Positions 46,865 through 56,739 of a stretch of DNA of 64,000 nucleotides are shown in pieces. The stretch comes from Malachius bipustulatus. Taxonomy: Eukaryota > Arthropoda > Insecta > Coleoptera > Melyridae. The DNA lies in contig OU342632.1 in the NCBI GenBank assembly GCA_910589415.1, forward strand, positions 30,331,637 to 30,395,636. The letters run 5' to 3'. Each line of letters starts with the position of its first letter. Within the stretch, counting starts at the first letter, position 1. Below the pieces are notes generated by a model, which saw only the letters and a program-made list of their open reading frames with translations, had not been told where the DNA came from and did no database searches. A program made the position numbers and the translations under genes.

Positions 46865-48274
46865 TAAAACATTCTATGTTTATGTGCCTATATTTTGTTA
46901 TTAAATTATGTTTAACTTTAAAAAAATTATAATTTTAATTAAAATGCTTCCTTTTATAAAAAAATTATTCGTGAAATAAAATGCTGGCAAGTTGATACGA
47001 CTGCAACCATTTGAGCTTACTTTTCTGGAAATGCAGGTGTACAGTGTTGGCTGAACGATACTAGATTTTTGAGCGGATAGATATGAAAGTACACTGGACA
47101 CTGTAAACGCAAAAGAAAAGGCGATAGCTATCCCAGTTAAATCACTTGCCAGGGATGTTGTCTAACCTTGTCAAATTTTAATTAATTTGGCTTGCCACAA
47201 ATCCTGACATTGGAGGCAAATTGTCGCTTCGCTATTTTCCGTTTCAGTACAACGTACAGATTCTCTATCCTCTCTTAATGCGCATCACCCCTACTATAGC
47301 TATCTTTTCCTGTGTATTTTCTACATACCTAACATTATGCAGGCATCACAGTATACAGTTCTGTTCAACTAAAACTGGGACAGTTTTATTTTCTATTGTA
47401 AATGTGATTTATAAATTGAACAATGTTGTCAGCACAAAAAGTTCTCAGATTTACATGTATGAACAAGTGGAATTGCCCGTTTCATTACAAGAGTTGTCCC
47501 AGTTTCATTTAAACAGAACTGTACATAGATATGCGAACTGGTCACCTATATTATAGCTATCGATGCAGCAGGGACATTAAAAATTCCTGCATACAAATAT
47601 TTTTGCAATTTAAGGCGTCAAAATAAAAAAAAAGGTTTTTCCTAGACCAGTTCTGTTGTTCCAGGATCGTTGTCTGTTTTTTCAATTTCTGGATGTGCTG
47701 GTTTCAAAGTTAACACGGATAGTTTATAATTGGCACTCCTTATTATTATTATTAGGTAGTAAGAAAATTTTTATACTTCTGACAGTACCAAAGACAATAA
47801 TTCTATTGTGCTAGTCGAAAATAAAAAAATGTAACTTCTATGCTTACTTTATAGGCAAAGGCAAGGTAAGTGTTGAGTGTTGAATTTCATTTGAATTGAA
47901 AAAATGAAATTAAATTGTTTTTACACACATATTTATTTTAAAAGCACATAGACAAATGTACATTATTCTTAAGCATTTCTGTAACTGCTAAAAAAATTGT
48001 ACATGCATTTAATGAAATATGAAAAGGTATTAACATGGAAAACTCGTTTAAATTATGCTAGCAAATCTGAGCACATTTTGCCTGACATATTTTTTTGCTC
48101 TACGCCAGAAGATGTCCAGTTCAAGGTAATTGACAATCTTGTCCATTCTTTTTGTAGTTCAGTCACCATTGATGTTTTACCGTTGATTCAGTCGAGTTTA
48201 TCCTAGACTTTCTTCACACATTTACATCCGTAATGTTGAGAAAAGTTACATTTACATCGTGTTTCATAAAAACA

Positions 48275-49426
48275 TTACTGACATTTGTACACATCTCTTT
48301 CCTTTGAATGTTTATATTTGTAATGTTTGGTCAAATTGCCTTTAAATCGTGTATTATAAGAACATTTCCGGCATTTGTGCACTTCCACTTCATTTGAATG
48401 TTTATATTTGTAATGTTTGGTCAAGCTGCCTTTTATTTTCGTTTCAAATGAACATTCCTGACATTTGTATAATTGCACATCTTTTAAATGTTTACATTTA
48501 TAATGAAGGGTCAGGTTACCTCTAATTCTTGTTTCATAAGAACATTCCCAGCATTTGTACACCTCATCAGTGTCTCTTGAATGTTTATTTTTACAATGCT
48601 CAGTCAAATGACATTTTCTCTTTGTTTCGTAAGAGCATTCCTGACATTTGAATATTTCAGCTTCTTCTGAATGGTGCCATTTATAATGTTGAGTCAAATC
48701 ACCTTGTCTCTTTGTTTCATAAGAACATTCCTGACATTTGTGCATTTCCGTATCTTTCACATGTTTCGATTTATAATGCATGATCAAAGCATGTTTATAT
48801 TTTGTTACATGAGAACATTCATCACATTTGTACTCTTTATATCGTCTTGAATGTATGAATTTATAATGTTCCACAAAGTCGCATCGAAGTCCACTTACGT
48901 ATGAACATTCATTACATTTATAAATTCTATTAAATTGTTTGTGTTTGCGCTTATAATGTTTGATGTAATAAACTCTCACGTTTGTTTTATAAGAACAATG
49001 GGCGCAGTTGTAGTTCCCCCCTTCGCTCACACTTTCAGAGGATTCTAAATCATTTTTTTTAACAGAGTTACATCTCTCCAATTTATTGTTAAATAATATT
49101 CCAAATTTGCCAGAGACCATCTGGTCCGACCCAGGTTTATGTTCTTCGAGATCAATTTCTTCTTTGGATGCCACATTTTCGACTTGCAACTGCAAGTCGT
49201 CATAATATTGCGAGTCTTCACGTTCCGTTTTTATAGAGCCGGTTGGGTATTTATTGGCATCAACATCGTTTAGTTCAGAAGATGGGTCGCACTTTGTATC
49301 ATTTTCTTGATCTTCACGCTTCAAATTAGAGGAGGAGGTGAATTTAATTTCATCATCTTGTGTTGAACTTGTTTGGGAGACCTCTTCTTGATTTTCAAGA
49401 CACCAGTTTGTTTCCCTTGAACTCAT
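48275..49426 (-). CDS. Zinc-finger paralogue C (eight fingers plus a broken ninth)
   Basis: Minus-strand single coding exon of 383 residues from the ATG at 49426-49424. I chose this start because MSSRETNWC matches the other paralogues. The upstream in-frame ATG at 49459 lies before a likely acceptor (GTTTTCCAG), so it is probably intronic. Acidic N terminus with LKRE (35), IKTE (65) and SKEE (87) and LEEHKPGSD. Eight complete C2H2 fingers follow with H-S-x-E-x-E-V-type linkers. The ninth begins VYKCQ and stops at TAA (48277-48275) where its relatives have GAA. The reading continues downstream as a recognisable finger that has also lost its last His to Cys. So the protein has lost one terminal finger by a single G-to-T change. 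Likely a working DNA-binding protein otherwise. Confidence 0.82.
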   Translation of the reverse strand: MSSRETNWCLENQEEVSQTSSTQDDEIKFTSSSNLKREDQENDTKCDPSSELNDVDANKYPTGSIKTEREDSQYYDDLQLQVENVASKEEIDLEEHKPGSDQMVSGKFGILFNNKLERCNSVKKNDLESSESVSEGGNYNCAHCSYKTNVRVYYIKHYKRKHKQFNRIYKCNECSYVSGLRCDFVEHYKFIHSRRYKEYKCDECSHVTKYKHALIMHYKSKHVKDTEMHKCQECSYETKRQGDLTQHYKWHHSEEAEIFKCQECSYETKRKCHLTEHCKNKHSRDTDEVYKCWECSYETRIRGNLTLHYKCKHLKDVQLYKCQECSFETKIKGSLTKHYKYKHSNEVEVHKCRKCSYNTRFKGNLTKHYKYKHSKERDVYKCQ

Positions 49427-49785
49427 TCCACCAGTTTTTCCTGGAAAACACTTCGGCATGCCAACACTTCAATAAAATACAAACAATAGTTCAGTATTTT
49501 TATTTATTCCACAGTAAGTTGAGATAAAGATCTGATAAAGAAATGTACTTACAAAAAAAATTCTGAAATTTTGAGAAAATTATCGATTTCAAAGCTCTAC
49601 CCCCTACCCTTTGTTGGGTGTTGGGTTGTTTGTTGTTTGTTTAGTAGTGTTTACGTTTACAATAATTTTTCTGTTTCTGTTCTATTACTACATTTGATGT
49701 AGTGATGTAGATCAGGAATTGTAGATGATAACTCTCCGCTCCCCACACCGCTATTTACAATTTACATGTAATAAAAAGTGAGCTA

Positions 49786-49847
49786 TAGGGAACCTGCATT
49801 ACCGACACTAACGTAGTCAGCGTCAGTGTCGGCAATACAGGACCCTA
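49786..49847. repeat. Head-to-head palindrome of the TAGGG..TATTACCGAC motif
   Basis: 62 bases: TAGGGAACCTGCATTACCG followed at once by the inverse copy ending CAGGACCCTA. It is the shortest and most compact form of a motif found at 16214, 42915, 44692, 52019 and 63474. Confidence 0.6.
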
Positions 49848-49921
49848 GTGAGGTATGAAAAGGAGCGTCATCTGTTGCCTCGGTCGCTAACTACACGCAA
49901 AACAGAAATCACGGATATATA

Positions 49922-50637
49922 GACGCCGACAGTGATGACGTCAGTGGGCGGGGCCAACGGCCAGGGTTCCATACAAACAAACGTTGTTTACAGGTTTGAC
50001 GTTTACAGGTTTGCCAGTTCTGATGGAAGTTGTCTCGTCAAACATCAAAAGCTCTAATGGATAGCTCTAGGATAACAACTATACTTTTCTCAATGAGATA
50101 ATCATCCTTCAAATCAATCTGTAAATTAATAAAAAACAATTAACCCATAGCAGGATATTCTTACCTCAACGCTAGGTATATATTACGTTTTGTTTTTCAT
50201 GCTGGCGGGTACTGTTCCACGAATTATTTTAAGTTTCGCCTCGAACTCCATACAGCATTTTCACCTTTGGAAAATTCTTTGATTTCTTCGTAAAACAAAC
50301 TGAGGATAAACTTGAAATTTTACGGGAACACCCAAATCAAACCACCCAATCAATAAATAAATACCGACAGACGTACTATAACTAAATAAGTACCTAACTG
50401 AACTGCCTAATTTTAACTAAACTAAAATATTCAGTATTCATTCACTAATGGCATCACTAATGGCATCATTGGCATCACTAATGACTTCAGTAATGGCTTC
50501 ACTAATCACTTCGATGTCAATGGCCGTCAAACTTCAGGAAAACACACGACAACTGACAACAATGGCCACGTGAAGGGTTTGTTTGTATGGAACCAGAACC
50601 GCTTAGCCCCGCCCTGTGACGTCACACTGACGGCGTT
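49922..50637. mobile_element. Foldback MITE with GC-box/CRE ends
   Basis: About 716 bases. The first and last 60 bases are inverse copies with some changes: GACGCCGACAGTGATGACGT, then GGGCGGGGC, then GGTTCCATACAAACAAAC. Each end thus carries a CRE (TGACGTCA) and a GC box. The interior is AT-rich with a short GGCATCACTAAT microrepeat near 50450-50510. No coding capacity. Confidence 0.65.
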
Positions 50638-51529
50638 CACTGACATAATAATATCTAGAGTTCTTGGTTTCCGGTAAAAATAATCATCACTTCGTGTAAG
50701 TATTTAGTAATGAACACACGTCAATAATTCATTATTTCTACATCTGATTACATAAATTCAGATTTAGGCATTAGTATGTAAATAAAACTGCATAATTATC
50801 AAATTGTGATTTATTTTGTAAGTGACAAGCAAACGACAGATTGACGTTTCATTCAATTAAATTGACATTTTAAATCAACGCTAGTTAAAAATTCAGTGGA
50901 AGCTGTAAAAATATCACTGTGCTGTCATTTTGCCAATTGATTCATTGATAGTTACTAATGTTACTATATCCGTAATCTATTGTGTGGGCTGTGGGGTAGT
51001 GGAATTTCATGAACAATAAATAATTATTATCAAAACAAATATAAAGCATAACCTTGTTTTTCAATTGTTTTCGTTCGTTCTTCACCCATTCTTTACATTT
51101 TTTACGTATTGTTTACATTGCTTACGTCAAACGTAGAGAATGAATTGTTTACGCGTAAAGGCACATCAGTCGCATCACATCTCACATCAACATCACACAC
51201 CACTGCTTAAATTACCCTCCGTCCTAGAGTACCTGGCCTAGATAATTGACAAATTTTTTTATTACCTATTTTATATTGGATATAGGTATGTTTATATCAA
51301 GGTACTCTAATCCACCCCACAATCACGACCCACAAATACCTTCAACTATAATGCAGGAAACTTGGCTCCAAAATCGGCGACAAAATTAAGTGTCATCTAG
51401 CGTGGACCTAACAACGATTTAAACAATTACCTACTTAACTTACCTTCACTTCACTCGAAATCATAAAATGAAACTACTGTCAAAATTACTTCAGCGGGGT
51501 TGTGTAAATTGATATCAATGGGTACGTTC
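50638..51529. other. Intergenic, one small inverted-repeat element
   Basis: No gene. At 51224-51309 CTAGAGTACCT and AGGTACTCTA enclose about 65 bases. Part of this (TTGACAAATTTTTTTATTACC) matches, reversed, the hairpin element at 24111-24172. Confidence 0.45.
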
Positions 51530-51933
51530 ACTTGACGTCAACTGTTGAAGAGCAGCGCAAAGCGGTTGAGTGTTAGTTGTTGCAACATGTTGGAAATAGT
51601 CTGAACGCACTGTTGAGATCGAGAGATATGTGACATGTACATGTCACAGAGTTTCTGGATCCGATTCAAGTTCAAAGAAATAATTATTATCATTTCTTTG
51701 TCGCTGATTGTATCAGGGATCAGGGATCAGGGGCATTCTTACTTTCAACTTTTACTTCCCACCTTGCGCATGTCCGCAACATACACGTTGACTGTGCTGA
51801 GCCTGAGCGTGAAATATTTACCCTCACAAAAATACTCAACAGTTTAGCAACGGTTGTAAGTGAGCGGTGTGTCTGAACCTGAACGCAAGCGCTACCTCAA
51901 CAACTCAACAGTTGACGTCAGGTGAACGTACCC
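51530..51933. mobile_element. MITE, ends GGGTACGTTC (copy 2)
   Basis: 404 bases with inverted ends GGGTACGTTCACTTGACGTC and complement, flanked by AAT. Same family as 31742-32124, with small internal duplications (ATCAGGG repeated near 51715). Both copies read in the same orientation. Confidence 0.8.
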
Positions 51934-52018
51934 AATGAAACAATCCAAATCGCATATTAATTTTAGCACTCAGTCTGCTCGAACCAATAGATGTTGTCGT
52001 TGTCTCAGGGTCGTCGAC

Positions 52019-52260
52019 TAGGGTCCCTGTATTACCGACGCTGACGCTACTAGGATAGCGCATTCACTCGACGTTTTCTTGACATGGAGATGTTTGAATA
52101 GCTGGATGCTGGATGTCATGTGTTTGACAAATTTAGTCACAGGCGTGTCAAGTGGTAAAAAACAAAGTTTGAAAAATGAAAAAAAATATAACGATAAGAA
52201 ATCAGGGAATCCTCTTTCAGTGGATATTATTATTAAGAACATATTACGGATTTATGAGGT
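52019..52260 (-). repeat. Interspersed repeat (copy 2), uninterrupted
   Basis: Begins TAGGGTCCCTGTATTACCGA and runs to about ATATTACGG. Read in reverse it matches 44728 back to 44497 and then, without interruption, 43410 back to about 43390. It therefore shows the empty target site of the transposon at 43411-44496. Confidence 0.6.
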
Positions 52261-53055
52261 TGTCTCTCTTTTAAAATCTCTCTTTTCAGTTAATATCTGA
52301 GTGCCTGAGCGCACTCGAGCAAGGGAAAGAATTTAGATAAGTTCTCTTATAATTAGACACATTTATTAGAGTAAAAATCAAAACACCAGCTGTCATTGTC
52401 AATAGAATTTAGTTGTCTAATGTGTCAGTCGTATGTAAAGGTAAATAAATCATTAAATAATAAATATTTAAAAAATTGTGATTATTGTGAAGTTGTGAAC
52501 CCAACAGTCAACGTTCAACGACTTCAACGAGTCAACATTCAACATATTATAGGCAACAGGCAGGCCGAAAGAAAATATTATAGCATAGCAGCAGCAGCGT
52601 CGAAGCTCGAAACGAAAGTTGATTGAATGCTGGCCTAGGATCGTTTGTGCGCTGGTTTGAATTATTAAATCAGGGAAGGAAATTGAATAATAACTGTACG
52701 GTAAATAGCCGGAAATCGCATTATTTAATTTAATAATACCTACCAAGCAACGCAACTGTTTGAGCTTCTTTCTCTTCAAAGTCCTACCCGTACATAATAG
52801 AAAAATTACTGATCAATATCTGTGTTTTTCCATCAATAATAATTGGTCTCCCTTATCTGCTCATTAGTTTCTGTATTTACGGAATCTTATAATTGGGTAT
52901 ATTATTACTTTTGTCATTGAAGAGATAAGAGTTTATCAATTTGAAAAGCAAAGTTATTTGCTTATTGATAAAAACCCGGCCGAGGAGCAATAGAATGTTT
53001 TTGAATTGTTGAAGAGCCAACAGAAGCTTTACGTTTGTTTACAGTTTGAAATGTA

Positions 53056-54392
53056 ATGTGGAGAATGTCCTTTAAAACTGTTGTTTTGTTATTTTCCATT
53101 CTTATCGCCCTTGGAGTGTCTATCGTTTATGGTAAGTAGTCACCTAAGTAACCACTTAATACCTGTTAAGGTATCCCATTTAAATAGGCAAGGAAGGCTA
53201 ACTGGAATAAACATTTCGGTCATTATGGAGATGAGCGGCATTGGTATAGGGCGATTTGGCTTATACTGTTGGATAGCTTGTGTCTCTAGGAGTATCAAGG
53301 TACCATTGAATTTTTGCGCCGGCAGGTAATAGTCGAGAAATAAGGCCTTAAAGTTTCATCCTTGCCCTAATACATGTGTCCGAAGGAGAGCGAGCTTCCT
53401 GTTCGAGCGCATAATGTTCGAATACACGTATTAGGGCAAGGATGAAACTTTAAGGCCTTATTTCTCGACTATTACTTGCCGCCGCAAAAATTCAATGGTA
53501 CCTTGATACTCCTAGAGACACAAGCTATCCGATAGTATAAGCCATTTTGCCCTATAGCCTATACCCATGCCGCTCATCTCCATAATTACCAACATTTCAT
53601 TTCAAACCCTATGTTAAATTCATAAAATGTCACATAATTCTGTCATCTAATGAGACTACCTGTCAAACTATCAATGACATGTGTCACTATTTACTTTTAC
53701 ATTGAATATTCTACCACTTGATTATTGATTCAGCATGTCCAGGTGCTATTAGAAATTTGACACCCTCATCCAGTGGCGGATCGGCTTTTGTTTCTTTGAA
53801 GTTATTCTGCAATACCTAATGTCATTTGTCAGCCTGATAGATGTCAAAATTGTTGAGCGCCCTCTTTTATTTTCAACACGATCATGACTCATGACCTATA
53901 AAATTGATCAAAGAAATAGTTTCTCAGATTCCTGGACCACTTTTTCCACAATTTGATTACAAAAACACGGAAAAACTGCTCAGAAAACTTAATTTTTATT
54001 ACATTTTTTCAGGCCAGAACTGCGTTCCAGACGACCTGATCGGCCAGAACAGCTGCGGCCCAAATTCGGTGTGCAGCATCACCTCGAAGCGATGCGAGTG
54101 TCAGGCCGGCTTCACGATGGACCGGGGCGTTTGCGTAAACGCCTCCGATACCGGCCAAGACAAGCCGAAGCCGAGCGCCGCCAGCCTGGACGATCGTCAG
54201 GGCGGGAGCCACGTCGTCGCCGGCGTCCTCATCCCGTTGTTCCTGATCGTGTCGGTGGTGGCGGGTTTGTTCATCGGGAGACGGTACAAGGTGCTCGGGT
54301 GGATCAGGAACAAGATACAGCAGCGGAGGAGCAACTACGACGAATTCATGATAGGGCAGCACGTTGACGATGACGATCCCCCCCTCAATTGA
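53056..54392 (+). CDS. Small EGF-like single-pass membrane protein
   Basis: Two exons, 53056-53131 and 54013-54392 (donor GTAAGT, acceptor TTTTTTCAG, phase 1), giving 151 residues. The first ATG of this frame gives MWRMSFKTVVLLFSILIALG, a clear signal peptide; the Met three codons on would serve equally. One EGF-like domain follows with six cysteines (NC, SC, VC, RC, EC, VC, including CSITSKRCECQAGF). Then come a short Ser/Lys linker, one membrane helix (VVAGVLIPLFLIVSVVAGLF) and a basic then acidic cytoplasmic tail ending DDDDPPLN. This predicts a type I surface protein with a 50-residue tail. The precise family is unknown to me; insects have many short EGF-TM proteins. The intron carries a 373-base foldback transposon (53218-53590). 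Confidence 0.85.
53218..53590. mobile_element. Young foldback transposon with 8-base duplication
   Basis: Arms of about 160 bases (53218-53379 and 53424-53590) are nearly identical inverse copies around a 44-base loop. Ends read GGTCATTATGGAGATGAGCG against GGTAATTATGGAGATGAGCG. AACATTTC is directly repeated on both sides (53210-53217 and 53591-53598), an eight-base target duplication as made by hAT-type transposases. No coding capacity. Few arm mismatches point to recent insertion. Confidence 0.85.
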
Positions 54393-56739
54393 CCTTCTAG
54401 GTTGGTTTGAAATTTAAATTGAGAAAAATTGATATTTATGTATGTTGTGTACCGGAATTCCAGCACCCGGTTGACCCATCATTGACCAGGGTGTGTATTT
54501 ATTTTATTAATAAAACGGCATAATAATTGAATTATAATAATAGAACCTCGATTAATTTATACGCTTCAATCATCCAGTAGAGTTTATCCTGGTCAGAAGT
54601 TGCACTAATTGTAATTATTAATCAACATGGATGTGGATAATAGGAGTTCTACTGTATGTATGCATGTACCTAATGTGATAAAAAATGAGAGTTGGATGGG
54701 TTTTTACTAAGTCCAACAAACGTTCAAGGTGAAGATTTCTTATGACTTTAATTGTATTATAAATAAATTTAACTGCATTTTAAACATTGTAACTGGACAA
54801 TAAGAGAAACCTGGTGCACCTGATGCAGTTCTTGTACTGCTGCCACTATTCGAGCTGTTGCTCTACATATTATTGTGAGGCAGGTCGGAGTGAAAATAGT
54901 TTTTATTATTTGCTGTGATGAATTCAACAAGATATTAAGTTTAATGTTAGTTCGATAATTTAGTGTTAGTGTTAATTTTATATAAAAACTCGGAAACATC
55001 ACTTATTTATGGATACATTCAGGCCGGATTGTGGTCAAAATATATGTATCATCAAGTCTGTGTGGTTTTGGTTTTAATTATTATTGATAATAACAACATT
55101 GTTGCATAAAGTATTAAATATACAGTTCCTGTTTTGTTGACCTTGGTTTAACTAGTTATTAATATACTAAAGGGTATGATTAGTTAGATAATTTGACTTT
55201 TTTTTGCTCCTCCAATCCAATGTAGCCATTATTATATGCAATTATTACGTGCCATTATTCTAGGTTAAGAACTGGAAGGATCCATGTCTTGTTAAGTGTC
55301 GTCGGTCAATGTACCTCATTACCTGTCATAATTATATGTTAGGAAGAAGCAGTATTACAAATTATACGAGAGGTATATTTTCTTTTTTTCCCCTATCTTT
55401 CATGCTCATTTTTTAATAATGTGTAAGAGAAATCTGGGGATATCAAAATGTCTACTTGGGGAATTAATCAATCAAGTTATATTTTTGAGTTTAGATTGTT
55501 ATCGAAAGTTTTGTGGTTAATGAAATGAATTAAATATTTTAGAGGTAGCAGGACCCAGTTACATTGTTTTAGGAGGTTATCCACTCATTATTGGTGCTTG
55601 ATTTATAATTTTGCAAAGAAAACTTGTAATATTTGGAAGCTATTAAAATGTAACTGTCATATTCATTCATGTGTCACACTGCCTGTCAGTTGTCTAACCT
55701 GAAACTCCAAGATGAACTAATTTTAGTGTTTAACCTGTAATGAACATTTGATGTCATTTTTAATGTTATCTATAAATGTCTTTTCTTTATTTTTAGAGCT
55801 TTTTAATGTAAAAAAAGAATTTCTAGCTCTACAGTAGAGCCTCAATAATGCAGATGAATATTATAAACGGGGCAGTCGGGATATAGAACCTTATTTAAAA
55901 TTATCTATTATATGGTTTATATATTCTCTTAAAAAAAAAATCAGTTACATACGTGTTCACATGAGACGGTATCAATAAGAAAAAGCAACCAAGAAAGGTA
56001 ATTTGCGTTTTATGCAGCAGACGTGAAACAAATGAACAATAAAAATTCGAACCCGAGCACCAAATGAGTTGAATCGATAGAATTTAATCATCTTACAGGA
56101 TTAAAGCCCTCTTCTTTTTCCATCTTGGATTTTGGACTCACTGTTAGGCAGCTTGGCCAGCACTTTACAAGAAGGTTTGAAAGTATTCGTGGCACTTTTG
56201 TAATTTACTAGTAGTATGGGAGACGGATGCTTTTTTGGTACCCCAAACGATCGAATTATGTGTACCGTAGACATTGATTAATTTCCAGCAACCTTTCATT
56301 ATATGTACAGAAGTGTGTCAGTAATCACTGTAATTTATGCACGTATAAACTGATAGATATCGTGATACTTCCAGGGTTTCCCTACATGCAGGTTGTAACT
56401 TTGATAGATCCAATAAAGCATATTATTCTTGCCTACATGGAACTGTACAAATCCAGACCTAAGTTTTGAGCTATCTATCATCATCGAATGATCACAGTAT
56501 TTATATTTATATTAAGTTTTATATTAACTATTATTTTAAGGTAACCTATGAATAAGAACCTAATATTATTGATTGAATTGATGTCATAATATGTCTGTCC
56601 AGATGTAAATTTTCAAACGGTTGTATTGTTATTAATGGAAATCTACCAAAGGATTATTTATAGCTTACAAAATAAAATAAACATTATTTATTACTAATCA
56701 CAGTTATAATTATTCAACCGTAAAAAAATTAAAAACCCG
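54393..56739. other. Intergenic, 3' UTR of the EGF-like gene then AT-rich DNA
   Basis: A polyadenylation signal (AATAAA) is visible at about 54511, after the EGF-like gene. Beyond that there is no frame, RNA or clear repeat that I can support. A signal for POLR1E on the minus strand is near 56687. Confidence 0.45.

Larger units (their letters stand above)
46158..48274. other. Intergenic between paralogues B and C, repeat remnants
   Basis: Contains a LINE fragment (46365-46499) and a MITE (46647-46864), each listed. A foldback pair (47352-47386 and 47494-47529, with ACAGTTCTGTT and ACTGGGACA inverted) gives rise to the open frame at 47221-47556, which I therefore reject. Nothing else is recognised. 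Confidence 0.45.

Noticed and set aside
47221..47556. 111-codon plus frame between zinc-finger genes
   Set aside because: It covers an inverted-repeat pair (ACAGTTCTGTT...ACTGGGACA and complement) and has no domain.
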